Below are positions 1 through 5,729 of a stretch of 5,729 nt of DNA, piece by piece (positions within the stretch are counted from its first letter, which is position 1; each line of letters starts with the position of its first letter). The DNA is from a bacterium UBP18_UBA7526 (lineage in GTDB: Bacteria > UBP18 > UBA7526): the NCBI GenBank assembly GCA_002478245.1, contig DLMW01000053.1, forward strand, positions 12,978 through 18,706, read 5' to 3'. The position numbers and the translations under genes are program-made. Below the pieces are notes generated by a model, which had not been told where the DNA came from, did not search any database, and saw nothing but the letters and a program-made list of their open reading frames with translations.

Positions 1-847
1 AACTCTTACAGATAGCTTCTACTTCGGGAATACGCTCTGGATGGCGGGGGGCGAGGATGAGTCTTAAATCGGGAAATTCTTCCTTTGCTTTCTGATAAAT
101 ATCTAAGATGATCTCCTCTTCTTTGGGATGGGTGCTTCCTGCGACCAGAACCGGATCTTGCAAAGAAATCTTTAGTTCCCCAGCCAATCTCCCCCTCTCT
201 GGGATCTCGGTCTTCAGTCCATCGAACTTGACATTGCCTGTGGTATGAACCTTTTCCTCTTGGGCCCCTAAAGAGATAATGCGCTCCTTATCTCGTTTAG
301 ACTGCATGCAGAATAGATCGATGTTAGAGAGTACTCTCTTTAAAAAGGGCTTGGTTACTCTGTAGCCTTTATAAGAACCGGGTGAGATTCTGCCATTGAC
401 TACTACTAAAGGGATCCCCCTTCTCCTTGCCTCTCTTATGAAATTGGGCCAGAGCTCTGTCTCTACCATAATAAAGAGTTTTGGCGGGATAGACTTCAAG
501 ACTTTATTTACAATCCATTTGAAGTCTAGGGGGAAGTAGATGATTTCCTTGGGATCGGAGATGGCCTTCCTGGCCATATCCTGACCAGTATCCGTTACGG
601 TGGAAATGAGAAAGCTATACTTCGGGTATCTCTTCCTTATCGCATCTATTATGGGTGAGGCGGCGATTACCTCTCCGACACTGACCGCATGAACCCAGAT
701 GATATCCTTATTCTTTACCCCAGGAGTAAACCCCAGCCTCTGTTTCAGTCCCTTCTTATACTTCCCTTTAGTAATCATTCTGAATAAAAAGTAGGGGGTG
801 GAGAAGAGCAGAGATAAGAATAGCAAAATACTATAGATAAAATACAT
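1..847 (-). CDS. waaA: 3-deoxy-D-manno-octulosonic acid (Kdo) transferase WaaA, N-terminal two thirds (3' end outside window)
   Basis: Translating the minus strand from the ATG at 845-847 gives 282 codons with no stop before the window edge; full-length WaaA has about 420-430 residues. WaaA (KdtA, glycosyltransferase family 30) transfers Kdo from CMP-Kdo to lipid IVA at the inner membrane. Visible hallmarks are an N-terminal hydrophobic segment (about 2-22) that would anchor it; WVHAVSVGE at 51-59, with Glu59 matching the catalytic base of the family; STVTDTG at 82-88; ETELWPN at 129-135; VNGRIS at 150-155; TGNVKFD at 203-209; AGSTHPKEEE at 236-245; and APRHPER at 266-272. These cover the acceptor-binding N-terminal Rossmann domain and the beginning of the CMP-Kdo-binding domain. 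Only ten bases separate it from the acyltransferase gene, so the two are probably cotranscribed. Whether it adds one, two or more Kdo residues cannot be told from sequence. Confidence 0.95.
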   Translation of the reverse strand, partial: MYFIYSILLFLSLLFSTPYFLFRMITKGKYKKGLKQRLGFTPGVKNKDIIWVHAVSVGEVIAASPIIDAIRKRYPKYSFLISTVTDTGQDMARKAISDPKEIIYFPLDFKWIVNKVLKSIPPKLFIMVETELWPNFIREARRRGIPLVVVNGRISPGSYKGYRVTKPFLKRVLSNIDLFCMQSKRDKERIISLGAQEEKVHTTGNVKFDGLKTEIPERGRLAGELKISLQDPVLVAGSTHPKEEEIILDIYQKAKEEFPDLRLILAPRHPERIPEVEAICKS

Positions 848-852
848 GGATG

Positions 853-856
853 CTCC
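853..856 (-). promoter_or_regulatory. Ribosome binding site for waaA
   Basis: GGAG lies five bases before the ATG at 845-847, in the ten-base gap after the acyltransferase TAG stop. Motif and spacing are both good and fix the waaA start. Confidence 0.65.
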
Positions 857-857
857 G

Positions 858-1526
858 CTACCGGCTTTTAACCTGAAGCTTATTTTGAAAGTAGTTATCT
901 GCTTCTTCTGTGAGTCGGTTTAGGGCTTCTTCTAATTCTTCAGTCTTGGTTCGTATCGTTTTCTGGGACGCTTTAAGAGGAATCCTGATCGGTTCCCCAT
1001 ATATGATTATTCCCTGGCTAAAAGGACGGGGAAGGATGAACTTACTCCAGTTATCGGGATAGACCTTCCTTCTATGGGCATTAGAGCTCAAAGGGATAAT
1101 GGGCAGCTGGGTCTTCTGGGCAAGGTGGATTACCCCGGACTTTGCCTTGTAGATGGGACCCCTTGGTCCATCGGGAGTGAAGGCACCATCGAAGCCCTCC
1201 TTTAACTTCTTGGCCAGGAGAAGAAGGGCCCGGCCTCCACCTTTAGAGGTGGAACCGCGAATGGCCCTATTCCCTAAACGATGAAGGATCCGGGCAAGAT
1301 ACTCACCGTCACGATGTCTCGATACTAAAGCATAGATACTTTGATTGCGCAGGTGATAGGTAGGTAGAAACATCCTTCCATGCCAGAAGGCATAGATGAG
1401 CTTCTCTCCCTCTTCCTTTAGCCTTTTAACAGTCTCCTCTCCCTTTGTCTCTATTCTCAATGTCTTCCCAAGAAGAAGAACAAAGAGCCAGCCCAGAAAA
1501 GAGATTAGAGGTGGAGAAAACTTCAT
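858..1526 (-). CDS. DUF374 lysophospholipid acyltransferase-like protein, candidate late lipid A acyltransferase
   Basis: The 222-residue protein belongs to the DUF374 branch of the lysophospholipid acyltransferase superfamily. An N-terminal hydrophobic stretch (about 4-20) would anchor it to the inner membrane. The family hallmarks follow in order: FWHGR at 47-51, a compact form of the acyltransferase histidine box; SRHRDGE at 69-75; RGSTSKGG at 90-97; and TPDGPRGP at 117-124. Length is normal for the family. The start is the first ATG after an in-frame TGA two codons upstream, 34 bases beyond the msbA stop. A GAAGG abuts the ATG directly, which is too close for a good ribosome binding site, so initiation may depend on reinitiation after msbA. 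Its place between msbA and waaA suggests that it adds a secondary acyl chain to a lipid A precursor, a job done by the unrelated-looking LpxL/LpxM enzymes in enterics. Substrate and acyl donor are inferred from context only. Confidence 0.85.
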   Translation of the reverse strand: MKFSPPLISFLGWLFVLLLGKTLRIETKGEETVKRLKEEGEKLIYAFWHGRMFLPTYHLRNQSIYALVSRHRDGEYLARILHRLGNRAIRGSTSKGGGRALLLLAKKLKEGFDGAFTPDGPRGPIYKAKSGVIHLAQKTQLPIIPLSSNAHRRKVYPDNWSKFILPRPFSQGIIIYGEPIRIPLKASQKTIRTKTEELEEALNRLTEEADNYFQNKLQVKSR

Positions 1527-1583
1527 CCTTCAATTCGCGATGATTCGCCTCGTCCCCTGCTCATGCACCTTGATTCGCGTCCC
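1527..1583 (-). repeat. Partial short direct duplication at the msbA 3' end and following spacer
   Basis: The plus-strand octamer TGATTCGC occurs at 1541-1548 and again at 1571-1578. Each copy is followed by GTCCC, with three extra bases (CTC) in the spacer copy. A third related stretch, CCTTCAATTCGCGA at 1527-1540, resembles CCTTGATTCGCGT at 1568-1580. The end of msbA therefore appears partly repeated in the 34-base gap before the acyltransferase gene. The copies are short and imperfect, so this could be chance or the relic of a small tandem duplication. Confidence 0.4.
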
Positions 1584-3423
1584 GGAATTGCATATCATAG
1601 AGCCTCTTGTAGAGACCGCCAAAAGCCATTAGCTCTTCATGAGTGCCACTCTGAACAACCCTTCCTCTCTCCAGAACAACGATCCTATCGGCATTCCTCA
1701 CTGTAGATAATCGATGGGCGATGACAAAGGTCGTTCTTCCCTTCATGAGCTTATCCAAGGCTTCTTGGACCAGTCTCTCTGCCTGGCTATCCAAAGCGCT
1801 CGTTGCTTCATCCAAAATAAGGATTGGGGGATTCTTCAATATGGCCCGGGCAATGGCCAGCCTCTGCCTCTCCCCTCCAGATAGCTTCACCCCTCGCTCC
1901 CCAATAATAGTCTCATAGCCCTTTTCTTGCGCCATGATGAAGTCATGGGCATTGGCGGCCTGGGCAGCCCGGATAATATCCTCTTCCGCAGCCAGTGGCA
2001 TCCCGTAAGCGATGTTATTCCTTATAGTATCGTTGAATAAGAAGGTCTCCTGGGTAACAATCCCAATCTGGCCCCGGAGGGACTTCAAGGTTACTTTTCC
2101 AATATCCTCTCCATCTATGGTTATCTTTCCTCCTGTAGGGTCGTAAAAGCGAGGAATAAGATTGACTAAGGTTGTCTTCCCTACCCCAGTGGGACCGACT
2201 AAGGCCACAATCTCCCCCACCTTCGCTTCAAGACTGATACCTTTTAGAATCTCCTCTTTTTCATAGGAGAAATCAACATCTTCAAATCTAAGGCTCTCTT
2301 CTATTTTGGGTAGTTCTTGGGCATCCTTTGCCTCTTTGACTGTGGCTTCAGTATCCAGAACCCGGAAGATCCTCTCTGCTGCTGCTAAGCCCTGCTGAAT
2401 CTCAGCATTCACCTTGGAGAGCCTCTTCATGGGTTGAGCCAAAGAACCCAAGGCACCAACGAAGAGTACGAAGAGTGGCCAGGAGACAAATCCCTTTATA
2501 ACCTGCATGCATCCATACCAGGCAATGACCGCAATGCCCAGAACAGCGACAAATTCTGTTAGGGGGGAGAGGAGAGCATCCCTCCGGGCCCACTTCATGA
2601 GGGTTCGGAAGAGACTCTCATTTTCCTCTCTGAACCTCTCATCCTCCTTCTCCTCCATACTAAAGGCCTGGACGATATGGATCCCAGAGACGGTTTCCTG
2701 GAGATCAGAATAGACATCAGCCATCTTCTCCTGAGAACGGGTGGTGAGCTTTCGAATCCTTCTCCCCAGATGAGAGATGGGCAGGGCGACAAAGGGAGTA
2801 ACAGCGAGGTAGACTAAGGCCATCTGCCATCTAATGGCAAAGGCTAAGAAGAGACAGACAATGATATGACAGGGCTGGAGGAGGAGATTCCTCAGTCCGC
2901 TGGTAATGGAACTCTGGACCGCTCCCGTATCATAGGTGAGGCGGGAGACGATCTCGCCAGAGCGCTTCTCAGTGAAATAACCTAAAGATAAAAAGGAGAT
3001 ATGACGATAGAGGTTATTGCGCAGGTCGATGACCACTCCTTGACCGATGTAGGACATGAGATATTCTTCACAGTAGGTGCTCAAGTTCTTGCCTAAAGTA
3101 GCGATAATCAGAGCAATGAGGATGAAGAGCAGGATCTTCTCCCTGGTATATCTGTGATAGAAATCGAGGAGCTTCTCCTGGGCCTTCCCCTTCCAGCTCT
3201 CCTCTAGCCTTTTGATATAGTCCGGAGCGATCCCCTCTTTCACCCTCTCTTTCTCCTCGAATAAAGCAATGGGTTTGGGGGAAAGGACCTTCCCCATGAG
3301 GGGGAGGGCCATGGTAAGGGTAAAGCCGGAGAACAGGGCAGCAAGCCACATACAGATTAGGGCAACCAGGAAGCGTCCCTTATATGGTCGGAGATATCCT
3401 AATAGCCTGCTATAGAGTCCCAT
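1561..3423 (-). CDS. msbA: Lipid A export ABC transporter, fused permease/ATPase (MsbA)
   Basis: MsbA is a homodimeric half-transporter that flips lipid A-core from the inner to the outer leaflet of the inner membrane using ATP. From the chosen ATG the protein has 620 residues. An N-terminal type IV exporter membrane domain (about 1-345) has hydrophobic segments near 17-43, 97-112, 182-217 and 288-327. The coupling region is of the QETVSGIHIVQAF kind (242-254). The ATPase domain (about 378-612) has every expected motif: Walker A GPTGVGKTT at 410-418, Q-loop Gln458, signature LSGGERQ at 514-520, Walker B ILILDEA at 534-540 with Glu539, D-loop SALD at 542-545, and switch His570. The ATPase therefore looks functional. 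Residues about 44-95, between the first two membrane segments, form a charged, helix-prone loop much longer than in E. coli MsbA (582 residues). Thirty bases separate it from the LpxB stop. Other lipid or drug exporters share this architecture, but the position between lpxB and waaA makes MsbA the best call. Confidence 0.92.
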   Translation of the reverse strand: MGLYSRLLGYLRPYKGRFLVALICMWLAALFSGFTLTMALPLMGKVLSPKPIALFEEKERVKEGIAPDYIKRLEESWKGKAQEKLLDFYHRYTREKILLFILIALIIATLGKNLSTYCEEYLMSYIGQGVVIDLRNNLYRHISFLSLGYFTEKRSGEIVSRLTYDTGAVQSSITSGLRNLLLQPCHIIVCLFLAFAIRWQMALVYLAVTPFVALPISHLGRRIRKLTTRSQEKMADVYSDLQETVSGIHIVQAFSMEEKEDERFREENESLFRTLMKWARRDALLSPLTEFVAVLGIAVIAWYGCMQVIKGFVSWPLFVLFVGALGSLAQPMKRLSKVNAEIQQGLAAAERIFRVLDTEATVKEAKDAQELPKIEESLRFEDVDFSYEKEEILKGISLEAKVGEIVALVGPTGVGKTTLVNLIPRFYDPTGGKITIDGEDIGKVTLKSLRGQIGIVTQETFLFNDTIRNNIAYGMPLAAEEDIIRAAQAANAHDFIMAQEKGYETIIGERGVKLSGGERQRLAIARAILKNPPILILDEATSALDSQAERLVQEALDKLMKGRTTFVIAHRLSTVRNADRIVVLERGRVVQSGTHEELMAFGGLYKRLYDMQFRDANQGA

Positions 3424-3428
3424 CCCTA

Positions 3429-3433
3429 CCCTC
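3429..3433 (-). promoter_or_regulatory. Ribosome binding site that decides the msbA start
   Basis: GAGGG sits five bases before the ATG at 3421-3423. The in-frame alternatives further upstream, ATG at 3433-3435 and TTG at 3442-3444, have no purine-rich site ahead of them. This favours the downstream ATG. Confidence 0.6.
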
Positions 3434-3453
3434 ATGAATAACAATTTTGCATT

Positions 3454-5520
3454 TTACTTGGTTTCTAAGACTTTAAAGATATTCTCGGCTGCCCTTCTCG
3501 GTGCTCCCGGCTCTCCTAACTCCTCTCTCACCCTGGCCAGTTCCTCCTTCATACATTTCAGTCTTTCAGCATCCTGTAGGATCTCTAAACAAACCTCTGC
3601 AATCCTCTTTGGCCTTGCCCGGTACTGCAGAAACTCAGGGATTATTCTTTTGCCTGCCACAACATTCACCAATCCAATATAGGGAATCTTTAACAAAATC
3701 TTAGATAATAGCCAAGTAGTGAAGTGGACTTTGTAGATGATGACCATGGGAAGGCCCAGGCAGGCGTTCTCTAAAGTAGCGCTCCCTGAGGCCACAAGAG
3801 CAAAGTCCATTATGCTTCGGACATCGAAGAAGGGATCCTCCACTACCCTAATGGAGAAACCTGCTCTCTTTAATATGGCCTCCACCCTTTCTCTGGAAAG
3901 GGTAGGAGCAAGGGGAAGGACAAACTGAGCATCTGGTAACCTTTTCCTTATTCTCTCTGCGGTCTCAACCATTACCGGAAGGAGGCGTTTGATTTCTCCC
4001 ACTCTACTGCCTGGTAAGAGACCGATGATGGGTTTATTCTTTTCAAGTTCAAATCTCTTATAAGTCTCCTCTTTAGAGAGACGGGGTTTAACAATGTCTA
4101 AAAAGGGATGGCCTACAAAACTTACTGGACAGCCGGCCTCTTCATAGATCCTTTCTTCAAAAGGGAGGATGACGACCATCTTTTTTACTAAATTGGTGAT
4201 CTTCTTTATTCTTTTCCTTCCCCAGGCCCAGACCTGGGGGCTGATGTAATAACTAATCGGGATATTCTTCTCTTTGGCTCGCTTGGCCACCCTCAAGTTA
4301 AACCCGGGATTATCGATCAAGATTATTCCCTGGGGCCTCTCCTTCTCCATGAGATTATCTAACTTTTTGAGAATTCTACGGAAGGTTTTGATATGCTTCA
4401 GGACCTCAACGAAACCCACTACTGCTATCTGGGTAATATCGGAGACCAGCCTCACCCCGGCCCTCTCCATCCTCCTTCCCCCAATCCCAAAGAGCTCTAT
4501 CTCTGGAGAGAGCTCCTTCATTTCTTGGGCAAGATGGGCTCCCTGGAGATCGCCCGATGCCTCCCCGGCCAAGATCATGATCCTTCTCCGGGGTTTAATC
4601 TGACGTAATATCTCCCAGGCAATGGCCAGGGCCTCCCTTCCCACCTCTCCCGAAACCAGGGGTTCCTGGCCCCTCTGAACAGCATGAATAAAAGCCTCCA
4701 GTTCCAACTTTAAGGGCTCCACCTTCTCAATCTCTGGTTGGAAAGAGACAATCCTCGCCTCACCATCTGGGGTAATCTCCCGGCGATAGATGAGGAGTTC
4801 CTGATTGATATAATCCAGGGAGAGATAGGCGTCTCTTTGGAATATCCTTATCTTCCTAGTCTCCTCTTTCGTCACTCGGCTAGCGGTGAGATTGGCGATG
4901 CAGCCATTCTCAAAAGTGATCCGGGCATTGGCGATGTCCTCTTCTTGGGAAAGAACAGGCACCCCTACCGCTTCTATTCTTTTAACTGGTGAATCGACCA
5001 GAGAGAGGATGATATCGATATCATGGATCATGAGGTCCATGACCACTCCTATTTTAGCCGCCCGGGGCTTGAAGGGACCTAGGCGATGGCATTCTATGAA
5101 CCTCGGCTCGCTTATAACCCTATTCAGCGCAGAGACCGCGGGATTGAATCTCTCGATATGGCCTACCTGCAAGACGAGGCCCTTTCTCCTGGCGAGACCG
5201 AGCAACTCATCCGCCTCTTCTGGAGTCTGGGTCATGGGCTTCTCAATTAAGATGTGTACCCCAGTATCTAGGAAGTCCTTAGCTATCCTATGATGGAGTT
5301 CTGTAGGAACGGCGATACTTGCGGCATCTACTTTCTCTAAAATTTGAGTATATTCTGGGTAAGCGGAGGTTTTATATTCCTGGGCAATCCTTTTCGCCCT
5401 CTCGCCATCGATATCAACCACCCCTACCAGCTCCACATCGCTCATCTGGGAGTAGATGCGGGCATGATGCTGCCCTAAGTGGCCCACACCAATTACTGCC
5501 ACTCTAACAGGTTTTACCAT
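3454..5520 (-). CDS. Fused GnnA-like Gfo/Idh/MocA oxidoreductase and lipid-A-disaccharide synthase LpxB
   Basis: One uninterrupted 688-residue frame holds two complete enzymes. Residues 1 to about 310 form a Gfo/Idh/MocA NAD(P)-dependent dehydrogenase: Rossmann motif GVGHLG at 11-16, the family EKP motif with Lys94, GHIERFNPAV at 120-129, and HDID at 166-169. The GH.ERFNPA signature is typical of UDP-GlcNAc 3-dehydrogenases such as GnnA. In Acidithiobacillus, gnnA and gnnB sit between lpxA and lpxB, much as here. Residues 315-688 are LpxB (glycosyltransferase family 19), 374 residues against about 380 usual. Its motifs are GEASGD at 319-324, LIDNPGFN at 401-408, SPQVWAWG at 427-434, VGHP at 469-472, LLPGSR at 501-506, ASGSATLE at 577-584 and PEFLQ at 628-632. 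Asp403 and Arg506 align with E. coli Asp98 and Arg201. LpxB condenses lipid X with UDP-2,3-diacylglucosamine at the inner face of the inner membrane. There is almost no linker between the halves. The start ATG is the only sensible one, five bases after lpxI. Either a true fusion or a lost stop codon is possible. Both domain assignments are firm; the GnnA substrate is inferred. Confidence 0.92.
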   Translation of the reverse strand: MVKPVRVAVIGVGHLGQHHARIYSQMSDVELVGVVDIDGERAKRIAQEYKTSAYPEYTQILEKVDAASIAVPTELHHRIAKDFLDTGVHILIEKPMTQTPEEADELLGLARRKGLVLQVGHIERFNPAVSALNRVISEPRFIECHRLGPFKPRAAKIGVVMDLMIHDIDIILSLVDSPVKRIEAVGVPVLSQEEDIANARITFENGCIANLTASRVTKEETRKIRIFQRDAYLSLDYINQELLIYRREITPDGEARIVSFQPEIEKVEPLKLELEAFIHAVQRGQEPLVSGEVGREALAIAWEILRQIKPRRRIMILAGEASGDLQGAHLAQEMKELSPEIELFGIGGRRMERAGVRLVSDITQIAVVGFVEVLKHIKTFRRILKKLDNLMEKERPQGIILIDNPGFNLRVAKRAKEKNIPISYYISPQVWAWGRKRIKKITNLVKKMVVILPFEERIYEEAGCPVSFVGHPFLDIVKPRLSKEETYKRFELEKNKPIIGLLPGSRVGEIKRLLPVMVETAERIRKRLPDAQFVLPLAPTLSRERVEAILKRAGFSIRVVEDPFFDVRSIMDFALVASGSATLENACLGLPMVIIYKVHFTTWLLSKILLKIPYIGLVNVVAGKRIIPEFLQYRARPKRIAEVCLEILQDAERLKCMKEELARVREELGEPGAPRRAAENIFKVLETK
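4576..4589 (-). promoter_or_regulatory. lpxB: Possible internal ribosome binding site and ATG for a free-standing LpxB
   Basis: Inside the fused frame, codon 315 is ATG (4576-4578). It begins the MILAGEASGD stretch, exactly where ordinary LpxB proteins begin. A GGAG (4586-4589) lies seven bases upstream and an overlapping AAGGA (4581-4585) lies two bases upstream. These bases also encode arginines of the fused protein. The arrangement looks like a former or still working lpxB translation start, so the gene could yield both a fused protein and separate LpxB. Confidence 0.5.
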
Positions 5521-5523
5521 ATT

Positions 5524-5527
5524 TCCT
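5524..5527 (-). promoter_or_regulatory. Ribosome binding site for the oxidoreductase-LpxB gene
   Basis: An AGGA overlaps the TAG stop codon of lpxI and lies three bases before the ATG at 5518-5520. The overlap of stop and Shine-Dalgarno site, with only five bases between the two genes, suggests translational coupling. The spacing is shorter than ideal. Confidence 0.5.
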
Positions 5528-5729
5528 ACTTAGCCACGATAGCAATCCCGGCCTGATCGGCCATTTCGATGAGTTCTTCCCTATCCAGCAGAATAGTCTT
5601 CCGGGCATCAATGGCCAGACAGGAGGCACCAGCTTCCCTCATCGCCCTAAGGGTCTCTATCCCTACTACTGGTAGGTCAAGGAGGAGGCCCTCTCCCGGA
5701 CGGGCAACCTTCACAACTACCACTTTCTC
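5526..5729 (-). CDS. lpxI: UDP-2,3-diacylglucosamine diphosphatase LpxI, C-terminal fragment (5' end outside window)
   Basis: Only the last 67 codons and the TAG stop are visible; the frame is open to the window edge. The GTG at 5721-5723 is an internal valine, not a start. The fragment contains VVVKVARPG, then DLPVVG, then an alanine-rich stretch ending in DREELIEMADQAGIAIVAK. This layout matches the end of the LpxI (formerly DUF1009) C-terminal domain, where a VKV..P segment precedes D-L/V-P-x-x-G and the protein ends in a DRe....AD..Gi-type segment. LpxI hydrolyses UDP-2,3-diacylglucosamine to lipid X and UMP in the cytoplasm, just before LpxB, and the next gene here does encode LpxB. One oddity: family members usually carry a QD.R-like stretch between VKV.(R/K)P and DLP, but here it reads EGLLL. 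The identification rests on a short fragment plus context and is fairly secure. Confidence 0.85.
   Translation of the reverse strand, partial: EKVVVVKVARPGEGLLLDLPVVGIETLRAMREAGASCLAIDARKTILLDREELIEMADQAGIAIVAK

Noticed and set aside
3068..3349. A 93-codon minus-strand open frame inside msbA in another frame
   Set aside because: It is out of frame within the membrane domain of a well-supported msbA, has a proline- and glycine-rich composition and no family resemblance.
3424..3444. Longer msbA start at TTG 3442-3444 or ATG 3433-3435
   Set aside because: Neither has a ribosome binding site upstream. The ATG at 3421-3423 has GAGGG at a proper distance and gives the usual short N-terminus before the RLL.YLRPYKGR stretch.
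3424..3453. A promoter or terminator in the gap between lpxB and msbA
   Set aside because: The 30 bases hold no inverted repeat with a T-run and no convincing -35/-10 pair; the A/T-rich part is too short to support a call.
4274..4603. A 109-codon plus-strand open frame opposite the start of the LpxB domain
   Set aside because: It is fully antisense to conserved LpxB sequence and shows no motif of its own.
4886..5293. A 135-codon open frame on the plus strand, opposite the oxidoreductase domain
   Set aside because: It lies wholly antisense to a gene with clear family motifs, has no recognisable domain, and its composition is what the complementary strand of this coding sequence would give.
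5526..5723. A separate 65-residue protein starting at the GTG at 5721
   Set aside because: The frame stays open to the window edge and the residues before the GTG continue the LpxI motif, so this is the tail of a longer gene.

Overview
The window is a stretch of a tightly packed, single-direction gene cluster for lipid A and inner-core lipopolysaccharide (LPS) synthesis. Every supported gene lies on the minus strand, so transcription runs from high to low coordinates. This implies a diderm bacterium with an LPS outer membrane. LpxI-type chemistry (not LpxH), a DUF374-type acyltransferase and a Gfo/Idh/MocA oxidoreductase inside the cluster argue against an enteric gammaproteobacterium. They fit a deeper Gram-negative lineage, such as an uncultured candidate phylum or a Desulfobacterota-like group. 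That placement is inference only; no marker gene here fixes the taxonomy.

Order in the direction of transcription: (1) the last 67 codons of lpxI (5526-5729, 5' end outside the window); (2) a 688-codon reading frame (3454-5520) that joins a complete Gfo/Idh/MocA oxidoreductase resembling GnnA to a complete LpxB; (3) msbA, the lipid A flippase (1561-3423); (4) a DUF374 lysophospholipid-acyltransferase-like protein (858-1526); (5) the first 282 codons of waaA/kdtA, the Kdo transferase (1-847), which runs off the low-coordinate end. The gaps are 5, 30, 34 and 10 bases, with no room for terminators or separate promoters. Ribosome binding sites are visible before most starts, so the set is most simply one operon.

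The genes make a coherent pathway. LpxI yields lipid X from UDP-diacylglucosamine. LpxB joins lipid X to another UDP-diacylglucosamine to give the disaccharide. WaaA adds Kdo, the DUF374 protein is a candidate late acyltransferase, and MsbA flips the product across the inner membrane. The oxidoreductase half of the fused gene resembles enzymes that oxidise C3 of UDP-GlcNAc, the first step toward UDP-GlcNAc3N. If it acts that way, this organism may make lipid A with amide-linked acyl chains at position 3. The partner aminotransferase GnnB is not in the window.

The main point of interest is the in-frame GnnA-like/LpxB fusion, which carries an internal ribosome binding site and ATG exactly where a separate lpxB would start. 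Lesser points are a long first external loop in MsbA, a divergent conserved motif in LpxI, and a partial short duplication at the msbA 3' end. There is no gene-free stretch over 40 bases, and I see no RNA gene, mobile element, CRISPR array or terminator.
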